This document shows, one piece after another, positions 15,187 to 24,164 of a DNA stretch of 64,000 bases. A model generated the notes under the pieces. That model was not told the origin of the DNA. It ran no database searches and worked only from the letters and a program-made list of their open reading frames with translations. Position 1 is the stretch's first letter. The number at the start of each line of letters is the position of its first letter. The translations under genes were made by a program, and so were the position numbers. Source of the stretch: Nonomuraea jiangxiensis (GTDB lineage: Bacteria; Actinomycetota; Actinomycetes; Streptosporangiales; Streptosporangiaceae); contig NZ_FNDJ01000004.1 in the NCBI RefSeq assembly GCF_900099965.1, positions 62,001 to 126,000 of the forward strand, in the 5' to 3' direction.

Positions 15187-16050
15187 TTATCCCGGTTGGC
15201 CGGTCTCCGGGCCGCCGTCACGCAGTCGCTTCAGCAGCGCGATGTCCTCGGCGTGCTTGGGCGCCTTGCCCGGGGTCTCGATGCAGATGGGCACACCCGC
15301 CACGGCCGGATGCCGCATCATCTCGGCGAACGGCCGGCTCCCGATGTGCCCCGCCCCGATGTTCTCGTGGCGGTCCTTCTTGGCGCCGCACACGTCCTTG
15401 GAGTCGTTGGCGTGGATCAGCTTGAGCCGCCCCGGCGCGATCTTGTGCAGGGCGTCGAACGTCTCCTCCACCCCGCCCGCCGCGGCCAGGTCGTGCCCGG
15501 CGGCGAAGGCGTGGCAGGTGTCGAGGCAGACGCCGGCCCGCGGATGCCAGTCGAGCGCCGCCAGGTAGGGCTCCAGATCCTGGACGGTGGCGCACAGCAT
15601 GGCGCCCTGGCCCGCCATCGGCTCCAGCAGCAGGTCGGGCCCGCCGTCGGGGATCGCGTCGAGCAGCGGCAGCAGGTTTTCCCGCATCTGGCGCAGCGCG
15701 TCGTCGCGCGACTGCGTCACCGCCGAACCGGTGTGCACCACGACACCCTTGGCGCCGGTCTCCACCCCGCGCCGCAGCGTGTGCCGGACGATCGCGATGG
15801 AGTTGGCCAGCGTCTCGGTGCTGGGCGAGCCGAAGTTGGCGAGATAGGGCACGTGGATGAAGGTGTCGACCCCCGACTCGACCAGCTTGGCGTCCTGGTC
15901 GGGCCGGCCCTCCGTGAGGGCCCAGCCGCGCGGGTTGGTGACGAACACCTGGATCATCTCGGCGCCGATCTCGGCCATGTATTTCAGGCCGCCTGTCGCC
16001 AGGCCGCCCGCCACGAGCACGTGCCCGCCGATCAGGGATGTTGGGGTCAT
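15187..16050 (-). CDS. nfo: Deoxyribonuclease IV (AP endonuclease Nfo)
   Basis: 287 residues, AP endonuclease family 2 TIM barrel. It cleaves DNA 5' to abasic sites in base-excision repair using three zinc ions. Metal-ligand motifs are present: VVVHTGSAV, LLLEPMAGQG, VCLDTCHAFAAG, LIHANDSKD and GAGHIGSRPF. The ATG at 16050 (MTPTSLIGGHV) matches the family N-terminus; the longer frame upstream encodes only GC-rich noise. TAAACT ten bases before the ATG may be its -10 element. It converges on the symporter operon across the structured RNA candidate and diverges from the quinone reductase gene. Confidence 0.93.
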   Translation of the reverse strand: MTPTSLIGGHVLVAGGLATGGLKYMAEIGAEMIQVFVTNPRGWALTEGRPDQDAKLVESGVDTFIHVPYLANFGSPSTETLANSIAIVRHTLRRGVETGAKGVVVHTGSAVTQSRDDALRQMRENLLPLLDAIPDGGPDLLLEPMAGQGAMLCATVQDLEPYLAALDWHPRAGVCLDTCHAFAAGHDLAAAGGVEETFDALHKIAPGRLKLIHANDSKDVCGAKKDRHENIGAGHIGSRPFAEMMRHPAVAGVPICIETPGKAPKHAEDIALLKRLRDGGPETGQPG

Positions 16051-16212
16051 GATGGGTCCCAGTTTAGGGGCAGCCTCCGACGCTCCTTCTGCCCGGCGTC
16101 GCCGCCCGCCGCACAAAGCTTGCTCCAAGAGCCCGCGCGCCCCCACTTGCCCGGGGCGGGCGCGGGGAACGCCCTACTTCGTCACAGCCGCAGGCCAGAC
16201 GGGGGACAGCCC

Positions 16213-17157
16213 ATGCGTGCCATCGCCATTTCCGACTTCGGCGCGGACCCGGAGCTCATCGATACGCCCGAGCCCGAGCCCCGCCCGGACGAACTGCTCG
16301 TACGGCTGCGCGCCGCCGGCTACAACCCGGTCGACACCAAGATCGCCGCCGGCGCCATGCGGGACCGGATGTCCCCCCGCTTCCCGATGATCATGGGCCA
16401 GGACGGCGCCGGGGTCGTGGCGGACGTGGGCTCCGAGGTGACCGGCTTCAAGGCGGGCGACGAGGTCTACGGCCGCTTCAGCGACCCCTCGCGCGGCCTG
16501 GGCAGCTTCGCCGAGTACGGCGTGGTGGCCCAGGACGGCCCGGTCGCCCTCATGCCCAAGGGCACGCTCCCCGAGCAGGCCGCGGCCGTGCCCACCGCCA
16601 CCGTGACCGCCCGCGACATGGTCGAGGCCGCCCGCCTGGACGAGGGCCAGACCGTCCTGATCGTCGGCGCGACCGGCGGCGTGGGCCAGTCGGCCACCCA
16701 GTTCGCGGCACTGCGCGGCGCCCACGTCATCGCCACCGCCGCGCCGGACGCCGTCGACCTCATGCGGCACCTGGGCGCGACGGAGATCATCGACCACACC
16801 AAGGGCTCGATGCCCGGCCGGGTGCTCGCCGCCCACCCCGAAGGCATCGACGCGGTGATCGACCTGGTCACCCCGCCCGCCGCGATCGAGGCCGTCGCCG
16901 GGCTGCTGCGCCCCGGTGGCGTCATCTGCAGCGCCATCCACGCGCTCGACCCCGAGACCCTGGCCGCCAGGGAGATCCGCGGCGTGAACGTCGTCAACCA
17001 GGTCACCGGTCCCGTCCTCGCCGAGCTGGCCGACGTCATCGACAGCGGCGAACTGCGCGTGCGCGTCGAGTCGCTGGTGCCGCTGGAGCTGGCCACCGTC
17101 AAGCTCCGGGAGCTCCCCGGGCGCGGCGCCCGGGGCAAGACGGTGTTCACGATGTGA
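16213..17157 (+). CDS. NADPH:quinone reductase-type zinc-independent MDR oxidoreductase
   Basis: 314 residues, medium-chain dehydrogenase/reductase fold: GroES-like N-terminal half (ELLVRLRAAGYNPVDTKI, MGQDGAGVVADVG) and a Rossmann half with VLIVGATGGVGQSATQFAA. Zinc-ligand cysteines are absent, which places it with quinone reductase/enoyl reductase-like members acting on quinones or reactive carbonyls with NADPH. Start at the ATG at 16213 after GGGGGACAG. It is transcribed alone, 114 bp ahead of the urate operon; no functional link is evident. Confidence 0.88.
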   Translation: MRAIAISDFGADPELIDTPEPEPRPDELLVRLRAAGYNPVDTKIAAGAMRDRMSPRFPMIMGQDGAGVVADVGSEVTGFKAGDEVYGRFSDPSRGLGSFAEYGVVAQDGPVALMPKGTLPEQAAAVPTATVTARDMVEAARLDEGQTVLIVGATGGVGQSATQFAALRGAHVIATAAPDAVDLMRHLGATEIIDHTKGSMPGRVLAAHPEGIDAVIDLVTPPAAIEAVAGLLRPGGVICSAIHALDPETLAAREIRGVNVVNQVTGPVLAELADVIDSGELRVRVESLVPLELATVKLRELPGRGARGKTVFTM

Positions 17158-17271
17158 GGCCCCCGGCGGGAGGCCGTTGGAGCATGACACGAAAAGTCGT
17201 GGCCAACGGGGCGGGCACTTGGGAGTTCTGGCGGATGGACCGGGCACAGGGCACATGTGTGTACTGCTGAC

Positions 17272-17775
17272 ATGCCCACCCCACTCGACGCCTTCAACGC
17301 GCGAACCCCGGCCGAGGCCGAGGCGGAGCTGCTGGCCTGCTGTCACTCGCGTGCCTTCGCCGCCGAGGTGGCGGCCCGGCGGCCGTTCCCGGACCTCGAC
17401 GGGCTGAGCGCCGCCGCCGTCGCGGCCGTACGCGGGCTGGAGTGGCCCGACGTGCTGGAGGCGCTGGCCGCGCACCCGAGGATCGGCGAGCGCGCCGGCG
17501 GCACCGGCCGGGCCGCGGAGTGGTCGCGGCAGGAGCAGTCGGGCGTGACGGACGGGTTGCGCGCGGAGCTCGCCGAGCGCAACCGGGCCTACGAGGCGCG
17601 CTTCGGCCACGTCTACCTGATCTGCGCCACCGGCCTGACCGGCGGGCAACTGCTCGCCAGGCTCCGCGAGCGGCTGGGCAACGACGAGGAGACCGAACGC
17701 GGCGTCGTCCGGCACGAGCTGGCCGAGATCACCCGGTTGCGGATCGCCAAGTCGATGGGGGAGGAGGCCCGATGA
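17272..17775 (+). CDS. uraD: 2-oxo-4-hydroxy-4-carboxy-5-ureidoimidazoline (OHCU) decarboxylase
   Basis: 167 residues. It converts OHCU to S-allantoin, the last step of urate oxidation. Family motifs: FNARTPAEAEAELLACCHS with the catalytic His, HPRIGER in the middle, and the C-terminal RLGNDEETERGVVRHELAEITRLRI, the typical NxxxExxxAxxELxxI pattern. The ATG at 17272 gives the correct family N-terminus (MPTPLDAFNAR). It is the first gene of a tightly packed operon with HIU hydrolase (4-bp ATGA overlap) and urate oxidase, so the three enzymes urate to allantoin are encoded in reverse pathway order. Confidence 0.95.
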   Translation: MPTPLDAFNARTPAEAEAELLACCHSRAFAAEVAARRPFPDLDGLSAAAVAAVRGLEWPDVLEALAAHPRIGERAGGTGRAAEWSRQEQSGVTDGLRAELAERNRAYEARFGHVYLICATGLTGGQLLARLRERLGNDEETERGVVRHELAEITRLRIAKSMGEEAR

Positions 17776-18071
17776 GCTTCTCGACACACGTGCTCGACGC
17801 GGTCACCGGGCTGCCCGCGGCCGGCCTCCACGTACGCCTGGAGCACGGGGGCCGGGTCGTCGCCGAGGGCCGCACCGACGCCGACGGCCGCGTCACGGGC
17901 TGGGAGGCCGGTGCCGGAGTCCACCGCGTCGTCTTCGACACCGGCTCCTACCTGGCGGAGACGTTCTACCCCGAGGTCGTCGTCACCTTCACGGTGACCG
18001 ACCCCGGCCGGCACCACCACGTGCCGCTGCTGCTCAGCCCGTACGCGTACTCCACCTACCGAGGGAGCTAG
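17772..18071 (+). CDS. uraH: 5-hydroxyisourate hydrolase (transthyretin-like)
   Basis: 99 residues, complete transthyretin-related protein. It hydrolyses 5-hydroxyisourate, the product of urate oxidase. The family signature ends are both present: STHVLDAVTGLPAAGL at the N-terminus with the active-site His, and the C-terminal tetrapeptide YRGS. HHHVPLLLSPYAYSTYRGS carries the remaining catalytic His and Arg/Ser region. It overlaps uraD by 4 bp and ends exactly one base before the urate oxidase start, so translation is almost certainly coupled. Confidence 0.97.
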   Translation: MSFSTHVLDAVTGLPAAGLHVRLEHGGRVVAEGRTDADGRVTGWEAGAGVHRVVFDTGSYLAETFYPEVVVTFTVTDPGRHHHVPLLLSPYAYSTYRGS

Positions 18072-18935
18072 ATGTCCGTCAAGCTCGGCCCCAACCGCTA
18101 CGGCAAGGCGGAGACCAGGCTCGTCCGCGTCGTCAGGGACGGTCCCGTGCACCACCTCAAGGACCTCAACGTCAGCACCTCGCTCTCCGGCGACATGGAG
18201 GCCGCGCACCTGACCGGCGACAACGCCGCCGTGCTGCCCACCGACACGCAGAAGAACACCGCCTACGCCCTGGCCGCCCGGCACGGCGTCGGCCAGATCG
18301 AGGAGTTCGCGCTGCTGCTGGCTCGGCACTTCGTGGAGTCGCAGCCGACGATCCACCACGCCAGGGTGCAAATCGAGGAGTTCGCGTGGAACCGCCGCGG
18401 CCCCCACTCCTTCGTGCGCGACGGGAGCGAGGTGCGCACGTGCGTCGTGCACCACGACGCCGACGGCCGCGCCACGGTGGTGTCGGGGCTGACCGACCTG
18501 GTGGTGCTGAACTCGGCGGGGTCGGAGTTCCACGGCTACCTGGTGGACGAGTACACCACGCTCCGGCCCACCGACGACCGCATCCTCGCCACCAGCGTGA
18601 CCGCGCGGTGGCGGCACACCGGCACCGCCGTCTCCTCCTACGGCACGTCCTACGACGAGGTGCGGCGCAGCCTGCTGGAGGCCTTCGCCGACACCCACAG
18701 CCTGTCCCTGCAGCAGACGCTCTACGCCATGGGCGAGCGCGCCCTGACGGCCTGCCCGGAGATCTGCGAGGTCAGGCTGACCCTGCCGAACCGGCACCAC
18801 TTCCCGGTGGACCTGTCGCCGTTCGGGCTGGACAACGACAACGAGGTCTTCCACGTGGCCGACCGCCCCTACGGCCTCATCGAGGGCGCCGTGCTGCGCG
18901 AGGACGCGCCGGACGCCGGATTCGCCTGGGAGTAG
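18072..18935 (+). CDS. pucL: Urate oxidase (uricase)
   Basis: 287 residues, cofactor-free uricase of the T-fold family, oxidising urate to 5-hydroxyisourate with O2. Motifs: NRYGKAETRLVRV near the N-terminus with the catalytic Lys, LPTDTQKNTAYALA with the catalytic Thr, and LTDLVVLNSAGSEFHGY with substrate-contacting residues; NKHHF-like NRHHFPVDL near the C-terminus. The ATG at 18072 directly abuts the uraH stop codon. Part of the urate degradation operon. Confidence 0.97.
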   Translation: MSVKLGPNRYGKAETRLVRVVRDGPVHHLKDLNVSTSLSGDMEAAHLTGDNAAVLPTDTQKNTAYALAARHGVGQIEEFALLLARHFVESQPTIHHARVQIEEFAWNRRGPHSFVRDGSEVRTCVVHHDADGRATVVSGLTDLVVLNSAGSEFHGYLVDEYTTLRPTDDRILATSVTARWRHTGTAVSSYGTSYDEVRRSLLEAFADTHSLSLQQTLYAMGERALTACPEICEVRLTLPNRHHFPVDLSPFGLDNDNEVFHVADRPYGLIEGAVLREDAPDAGFAWE

Positions 18936-18940
18936 GAGAG

Positions 18941-19801
18941 ATGGACTTCTTGCGCCCCACGACGTGGGAGGACGCGCTGGCCGCCAAGGCGGACCAGCCG
19001 GAGGCGGTGCCCGTCCAGGGCGGCACCGACGTCATGGTGGAGATCAACTTCGACCGGCGCAGGCCGCCGGCGCTGCTCGATCTCAACCAGGTGGCCGAGC
19101 TGCGGGAATGGGCCATGGTGGACGGCGCGTGCCGGGTCGGGGCCGGGGTGTCGTACACGACGGTCATCGAGGAGCTGGCCGGGCCGCTGCCGGGGCTCGC
19201 GCAGGCGGCGCGTACGGTCGGCTCGCCGCAGATCCGCAACCGCGGCTCGATCGGCGGCAACCTGGGAGCGGCCTCGCCCGCCGGGGACAGCCATCCGCCG
19301 CTGCTGGCCGCCGGCGCGGTCGTCGAGGTCGAGTCGCTCGCCCGGGGGGTCAGGATGATCCCCGCCGCCGAGTACTACCTGGGGGTCAAGCGCAGCGCGC
19401 TGGAGCCGGACGAGCTGATCAGGGCCGTGCACGTCAGGCCCGCCACCGGGCCGCAATACTTCTCCAAGATCGGCACCAGGAACGCCATGGTGATCGCGGT
19501 GTGCTCCTTCGCGATCGCGCTGCACCCCGGCGAGCGGCGGGTCGGCACGGGGATCGGCTCGGCCGCGCCCACCCCGCGCCGGGCGCCCGAGGCCGAGGAA
19601 CTGCTGGCCCAGGAGCTGGACTGGGGCGCGCCCCTGGACCCGGCACTGGCCGGGCGCTTCGCCGAGCTGTGCGCGGCCGCCGCCGCGCCGATCGACGACG
19701 TACGCGGCGCCGCCGCGTACCGCGTGCACGCCATCGCCGTGATGGCCCGCCGCACGCTCACCTGGGCCTGGAACGACCATCTGGCAAGGAGGGCCGCCTG
19801 A
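18941..19801 (+). CDS. FAD-binding subunit, xanthine dehydrogenase/CO dehydrogenase medium-subunit family
   Basis: 286 residues. N-terminal FAD_binding_5 domain with the pyrophosphate loops VQGGTDVMVEIN and QIRNRGSIGGNLGAASPAGD, and the C-terminal CO_deh_flav_C domain. In the molybdenum hydroxylase family this subunit passes electrons from the iron-sulfur subunit to NAD or O2. AGGAG lies five bases before the ATG at 18941. It follows urate oxidase by 5 bp and overlaps the iron-sulfur subunit gene by one base. The position suggests purine hydroxylation (hypoxanthine/xanthine to urate), but the molybdenum-binding large subunit is absent from this operon. Confidence 0.92.
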   Translation: MDFLRPTTWEDALAAKADQPEAVPVQGGTDVMVEINFDRRRPPALLDLNQVAELREWAMVDGACRVGAGVSYTTVIEELAGPLPGLAQAARTVGSPQIRNRGSIGGNLGAASPAGDSHPPLLAAGAVVEVESLARGVRMIPAAEYYLGVKRSALEPDELIRAVHVRPATGPQYFSKIGTRNAMVIAVCSFAIALHPGERRVGTGIGSAAPTPRRAPEAEELLAQELDWGAPLDPALAGRFAELCAAAAAPIDDVRGAAAYRVHAIAVMARRTLTWAWNDHLARRAA

Positions 19802-20316
19802 TGCGTGTCACCTTCACCGTCAACGGCCGCGAAGAAAGCGCCGACGACGTCTGGGAGGGCGAGAGCCTGCTGTACGTGTTGCGCGAGCGCCTCGGCCTGC
19901 CCGGCTCCAAGAACGCCTGCGAGCAGGGCGAATGCGGCTCGTGCACGGTCTACCTGGACGGGCTGCCGGTCTGCGCGTGCCTGGTCGCCGCGGGGCAGGC
20001 CGAGGGGCGGCAGGTGCGCACCGTCGAGGGGCTGGCCGACGGCGGCCGGCTCGATCCGGTGCAGGAGGCGTTCGTGGAGTGCGGGGCCGTGCAGTGCGGG
20101 TTCTGCACGCCGGGGCTCATCGTCCAGGCGCACGACCTGCTGGAGCGGGTGCCGCGGCCGTCGGACGCCGAGATCAGGGAGGCCCTGGCGGGCAACCTGT
20201 GCCGGTGCACCGGCTACGAGCAGATCCTCGACGCGGTACGACTGGCGGCGGCCCGGAAGATGGCCCGGAAGACGGCCCAGAAGATGGCCCAGAAGAAGGC
20301 ACGGAAGGCGGACTGA
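19801..20316 (+). CDS. [2Fe-2S] subunit, xanthine dehydrogenase small-subunit family, with repetitive Lys/Arg tail
   Basis: 171 residues. Two [2Fe-2S] cluster domains: plant-type CEQGECGSCTVYLDGLPVCAC (about 41-61, all four Cys) and the helical domain with CGAVQCGFCTPG and LCRCTGYEQI. These relay electrons from the molybdenum centre to FAD. Normal small subunits end around residue 150; here a highly basic tail follows, encoded by five consecutive 12-bp units (consensus GCCCGGAAGATG, 20251-20310), giving a repeated ARKM/AQKM pattern. This looks like a recent 3'-end microduplication rather than a conserved domain. The stop overlaps the next start. Confidence 0.92.
   Translation: MRVTFTVNGREESADDVWEGESLLYVLRERLGLPGSKNACEQGECGSCTVYLDGLPVCACLVAAGQAEGRQVRTVEGLADGGRLDPVQEAFVECGAVQCGFCTPGLIVQAHDLLERVPRPSDAEIREALAGNLCRCTGYEQILDAVRLAAARKMARKTAQKMAQKKARKAD
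20251..20310 (+). repeat. 12-bp tandem repeat x5 at the 3' end of the iron-sulfur subunit gene
   Basis: Five in-frame units at 20251, 20263, 20275, 20287 and 20299, consensus GCCCGGAAGATG, the last most diverged. They add about 20 basic residues to the protein. Confidence 0.85.
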
Positions 20317-21701
20317 TGAGCGAGATCGTCATCGAGAACGTCCACATCGCGCCGGTCGCCGGCCCGGAGATCGAGTCCGGATATATCAGGATCGAGGGGG
20401 ATCGCATCGTCGCCCTGGGCCCGGGACCCACGCCCGGCGCGCCCGCCGGCGCCACCCGGATCGACGGCACCGGCTGCCTGGCCACCCCCGGCCTGGTCAA
20501 CACCCACCACCACCTCTATCAGTGGGCCTCGCAGGGGCTCGCCCAGGACGCCACCCTGTTCGAGTGGCTGGTCGCGCTCTACCGGGTGTGGGCCGCCATG
20601 GACGCCGAGGTCGTCAAGGGCGCCGCCACGGCCGGGCTGGGCTGGCTGGCGCTGTCCGGCTGCACCACCTCCAGCGACCACCACTACGTCTTCCCCAAGG
20701 GCCGCGGCGACCTGCTGGCCGCCGCGATCGAGGCCGCGGGCGAGGTGGGCATCAGGTTCCACCCGGCGCGCGGCTCCATGGACCGGGGCGAGTCGCGCGG
20801 CGGGCTGCCGCCGGACGTCGTGGTCGAGGAGCTCGACGACATCCTGGCCGCCACGACCGCCGCCGTCGACACCTACCACGATCCGTCGTTCTCCTCGATG
20901 GTGCGGGTGGCCGTCGCGCCATGCTCGCCGTTCTCGGCCAGCGGCGAGCTGATGACCGAGTCCGCCGCCCTGGCCAGGGACAAGGGGGTACGCCTGCACA
21001 CGCACCTCGCCGAGACCCTCGACGAGGACCGGCACTGCATGGAGCAGTTCGGGATGCGTCCGGTCGACTACATGGAGAAGCTGGGCTGGCTGGGGCCGGA
21101 CGTGTGGCTCGCGCACACCGTGCACCTGAGCGAGGCCGACGTCGGCAAGCTGGCGGCCACCGGCACCGGCTCCGCGCACTGCCCGTCCTCGAACGGGCGG
21201 CTCGGCGCCGGCATCGCCCCCGTGGCCGAGATGCTGCGCCGGGGCGTGAACGTGGGGCTCGGCGTGGACGGCAGCGCCTCCTCCGAGCTGACCCCCCTCG
21301 CCGGGGAGATGCGGCAGGCACTGCTGTTCCAGCGTGCCCGGTACGGTCCTGACGCCCTCACCGCCCGGCAGGCCCTGGAGCTCGCCACCCTCGGCGGCGC
21401 CCGCAACCTCGGCCGCGAGCGGGAGCTGGGCACGCTCGAACCCGGCAAGCTGGCCGACCTCGCCCTGTGGCGGGTGGACGGGCCGTTCACCGCCGCCGTC
21501 ATGGACCCGGTCTGCGCGCTGGTCTTCGGGCCCCTGCCGCCGCTCGCCCGGGTGCTCGTCGGCGGGCGGAGCGTGGTGGTGGACGGCGAGCTGAGGACCG
21601 TCCCCCAGGACGCGGCCGGCCGCGCCGGGGCCGACGCGCACCGGCGGCTGATGCGGCTGGCGGAGGAAGCGGGGTTCGGGAGCGCGGGGCAGGCGCGTTG
21701 A
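20316..21701 (+). CDS. 8-oxoguanine deaminase (amidohydrolase)
   Basis: 461 residues, amidohydrolase superfamily (ATZ/TRZ-like). Metal ligands: TPGLVNTHHHLYQWASQG (His-x-His), RLHTHLAETLDED, VWLAHTVHLSE, and LGVDGSASSE (Asp). The SDHHYVFP segment and overall length fit 8-oxoguanine deaminases, which convert 8-oxoguanine to urate; the product would feed urate oxidase in the same operon. Hydroxydechloroatrazine ethylaminohydrolase names are often given to the same proteins. Start at 20316 overlaps the previous stop (TGATG). Last gene of the purine operon. Confidence 0.88.
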   Translation: MSEIVIENVHIAPVAGPEIESGYIRIEGDRIVALGPGPTPGAPAGATRIDGTGCLATPGLVNTHHHLYQWASQGLAQDATLFEWLVALYRVWAAMDAEVVKGAATAGLGWLALSGCTTSSDHHYVFPKGRGDLLAAAIEAAGEVGIRFHPARGSMDRGESRGGLPPDVVVEELDDILAATTAAVDTYHDPSFSSMVRVAVAPCSPFSASGELMTESAALARDKGVRLHTHLAETLDEDRHCMEQFGMRPVDYMEKLGWLGPDVWLAHTVHLSEADVGKLAATGTGSAHCPSSNGRLGAGIAPVAEMLRRGVNVGLGVDGSASSELTPLAGEMRQALLFQRARYGPDALTARQALELATLGGARNLGRERELGTLEPGKLADLALWRVDGPFTAAVMDPVCALVFGPLPPLARVLVGGRSVVVDGELRTVPQDAAGRAGADAHRRLMRLAEEAGFGSAGQAR

Positions 21702-21765
21702 CCAGGGAGAAGCCGCCGATGACTAAGGTAGGAAATATCTGGACACGAGCACGAAGGGCGGCCCC

Positions 21766-21978
21766 GTGACGGCGGAAATCTCAGGCGAGCGGCTGGAACA
21801 GCTCAAGAGCACCTTCGCGTCGATCGACACCGACGGCGACGGCTACATCAGCGAGTCCGAGCTGAAGACCCACTTCCCCGGCCTCCCGGCCGAGGCCCTG
21901 GGCGCGATGAGCCAGGAGGCCGACTCCGACCAGGACGGCCGCTACTCCTTCGAGGAGTTCGTCCGCACGGTCGCGTAG
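21766..21978 (+). CDS. Two-EF-hand calcium-binding protein (CabC-like)
   Basis: 70 residues with two canonical EF-hand loops, DTDGDGYISESE (about 22-33) and DSDQDGRYSFEE (about 56-67), having oxygen ligands at positions 1, 3, 5 and 12. Size and layout match the small Streptomyces calmodulin-like proteins CabC/CabB, implicated in aerial hyphae and spore germination. It starts at the GTG at 21766 after GAAGGGCGG. It is the only gene between the purine operon and the convergent glycosylase-like gene and probably has its own promoter in 21702-21765. Confidence 0.85.
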   Translation: MTAEISGERLEQLKSTFASIDTDGDGYISESELKTHFPGLPAEALGAMSQEADSDQDGRYSFEEFVRTVA

Positions 21979-22036
21979 GCCCACGCCTGTCACCCACCGC
22001 CTCGCCGTGGCCAGGGATGACGCCCTCCGGCCGGGG

Positions 22037-23206
22037 CTAGGCGGGGGGCGCCGCCGACAGCGCCCGTTCCAGGGGCGTGCGGAAGCGAGGGGTCACCGTG
22101 ACCCCGCCGAGCCAGGCGGCCAGCCCGGCCGCCTCGGCCTCGATGGCGGCCCTGGCCTCGGCGCCCACGTCCGTCAGCAGCCGCCACACGATCTCGCCGG
22201 TGCCGGCCCGCTGCGCCCAGCCGCCCACCACCTGGCCGTCCCACCAGACGGTCGGGCCCACGTTGCCGCTGCGGTCGAACAGCTCGGCCCGGTGCGCGGG
22301 CGGCAGATACCAGTCGCGGGCCTGCCAGCCCATCGGCGTCGGGTCGAGCGCGGGCAGCAGCGCCGCCCACGGCTCCGGCTCGGCGACCTCCTCCAGGTCG
22401 TCCGGCAGCACGTAGCCCACGCCCGCGTCCTCGCCCAGCTCCACCTCGACCGCGCCGACGGCGGCCAGCGCTCCGCGCACGTCCTTCAGCGTCCAGCCGG
22501 TCCACCACTTAAGATCGGCCTCCGTGCCCGGCCCGAACGCCGCCAGCCACCGCCTCACCAGCTCCGCCCGCGCCTCGGACGGCGCCAGCTCGGTCGGCTC
22601 CGGCGCCAGGGCCCAGCGATGCTGCCCGTTGATCCAGGTCCCGCCCGCGCGCCCCCGGCGTACCAGGAGGCCGTCCATCGCCATCAGGTTGAGCAGCCGC
22701 GACCCCACGCTCACCAGGCCCTCGTACGGCTTGCCCACGCCGACCCGCACCTGCTCGCGCAGCCGCGGCTCCAGCGCGCCCAGCTCCGCCGCGGTCGCCT
22801 CGCCCGCCTCGGCCAGCAGCTCCAGCACCGACGCCTCGACGTCCTTGAGGCGAGCCTCGTCCCAGCCGCCCGGCCCGAACGTCTTCAGCATCGACGCCCG
22901 CTCCCTGCGGGCGATGGCCGCCATCGAGGAGTGGTGCACGACGGGCACCAGCTCCACCGGCACCACGAACACCGTCCGCCGCATCCCGGTCATCCGCACC
23001 AGCGTGCGGTCCTCGTAGAGGGCCCGCTCGACCGGCTCCGGGCCGGGGGTGAGGAGCCGGGCGCCCGCCGACAGGAACACCGTCGCCGGGTCGGTGCCGT
23101 GCAGCGCCACCACGGACGCCGCCGCCGCCTCCGGGGTGGCCGCCCTGGCCGCGAGCCGGTGCCTGGAGCCGAGCCTGGCCCGCCGCTGCCGCGCCGAGAT
23201 CCGCAC
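22037..23206 (-). CDS. Winged-helix DNA-binding protein, AlkZ/YcaQ-like (HTH_42)
   Basis: 389 residues of the HTH_42 superfamily, whose characterised members (AlkZ, YcaQ) are DNA glycosylases that unhook interstrand crosslinks and bulky adducts. Tandem winged-helix repeats are recognisable (LHGTDPATVFLSAGAR, MRRTVFVVPVELVP, RRWLAAFGPGTEADLKWWTGW, TPMGWQARDWYLPP). I could not identify the catalytic QxQ motif with certainty, so it may be a distant subfamily member. The GTG at 23206 is preferred because GGAGGG lies seven bases upstream; the frame extends to 23230 through that Shine-Dalgarno. It lies 30 bp downstream of metF and may be cotranscribed. Confidence 0.82.
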   Translation of the reverse strand: MRISARQRRARLGSRHRLAARAATPEAAAASVVALHGTDPATVFLSAGARLLTPGPEPVERALYEDRTLVRMTGMRRTVFVVPVELVPVVHHSSMAAIARRERASMLKTFGPGGWDEARLKDVEASVLELLAEAGEATAAELGALEPRLREQVRVGVGKPYEGLVSVGSRLLNLMAMDGLLVRRGRAGGTWINGQHRWALAPEPTELAPSEARAELVRRWLAAFGPGTEADLKWWTGWTLKDVRGALAAVGAVEVELGEDAGVGYVLPDDLEEVAEPEPWAALLPALDPTPMGWQARDWYLPPAHRAELFDRSGNVGPTVWWDGQVVGGWAQRAGTGEIVWRLLTDVGAEARAAIEAEAAGLAAWLGGVTVTPRFRTPLERALSAAPPA

Positions 23207-23236
23207 GAACGTCCCTCCTCCCGCCGCCACGGGTGC

Positions 23237-24157
23237 TCAGGCGGAGACGGCGATCCCGTCGAGCCGCTGGAACACCTCGCGTGAGGCGCTCGACTGGTTG
23301 AAGGTGATGAAGTGGATGCCCGGCGCGCCCTCCGCCAGCAACCGCCGGCACATCTCCACCCCGTGGTCGATGCCGAGCCGCCGCACCGCCGCCGGGTCGT
23401 CGGCCACGGCCTCGAAGCGGGCCGCCAGGCCCGCCGGGAACGGCGCCCCCGAGAGCTGCTCGGAACGGGCGATCGTGCTCATCCGGGTGACCGGCATGAG
23501 GCATGGGATGATCGGGGTGTCGCACCCCGCCGCCGCCACCCGGTCACGCAGCCGCAGATAGTCGTCGGCCTCGAAGAACATCTGCGTGATCGCGTAGTCG
23601 GCGCCCGCGCGGCACTTACGGATGAAGTATTCGGTGTCGGACTCGATGGACGGCGAGCGCGGATGCTTGTAGGGGAAGGCGGCCACGCCGACGCAGAAGT
23701 CGCCCGCCTGCCTGATCAGCCGCACGAGCTCCTCGGCGTAGAGCACGCCCTCGGGGTGCCGCACCCACTCGCCCATCGGGTCGCCGGGCGGGTCGCCGCG
23801 CACGGCCAGGATGTTGCGCACGCCGGCGTCGGCGAAGCGCCCCACCAGGTGGCGCAGCTCGCGGACCGAGTGGTTGACCGCGGTGAAGTGCGCGACCGGG
23901 GTGAGCGTGGTCTCATGCGCGATGCGCTCGACGATGTCGACCGTTCGGTCGCGGGTGGTGCCGCCGGCCCCGTAGGTCACCGACACGAACGTGGGCCGCA
24001 GCGACTCCAGCTCCCTGATGGCCCGCCACAGCTGCCGCTCGCCCTCGTCGGTCTTCGGTGGGAAGAACTCGAAGGAGAACGTGTGGCCACCGGAGGCGAG
24101 CAGATCGCGGACGGTGGGCACACGTTCCGGCCGGATGGAAGGTCGACCAAGCGCCAT
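23237..24157 (-). CDS. metF: 5,10-methylenetetrahydrofolate reductase
   Basis: 306 residues, MetF TIM barrel with FAD. It makes 5-methyl-THF for methionine synthesis. Diagnostic motifs: [11 protein letters not shown] with the catalytic Glu, [42 protein letters not shown] and [10 protein letters not shown]. The ATG at 24157 follows the -10-like hexamer TAATCT (24165-24170) by seven bases, so the mRNA is probably leaderless. Its promoter is back to back with that of the prenyl synthase gene. metK, the next step toward SAM, is at the far end of the window. Confidence 0.97.
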   Translation of the reverse strand: MALGRPSIRPERVPTVRDLLASGGHTFSFEFFPPKTDEGERQLWRAIRELESLRPTFVSVTYGAGGTTRDRTVDIVERIAHETTLTPVAHFTAVNHSVRELRHLVGRFADAGVRNILAVRGDPPGDPMGEWVRHPEGVLYAEELVRLIRQAGDFCVGVAAFPYKHPRSPSIESDTEYFIRKCRAGADYAITQMFFEADDYLRLRDRVAAAGCDTPIIPCLMPVTRMSTIARSEQLSGAPFPAGLAARFEAVADDPAAVRRLGIDHGVEMCRRLLAEGAPGIHFITFNQSSASREVFQRLDGIAVSA

Positions 24158-24164
24158 GGGCCCA

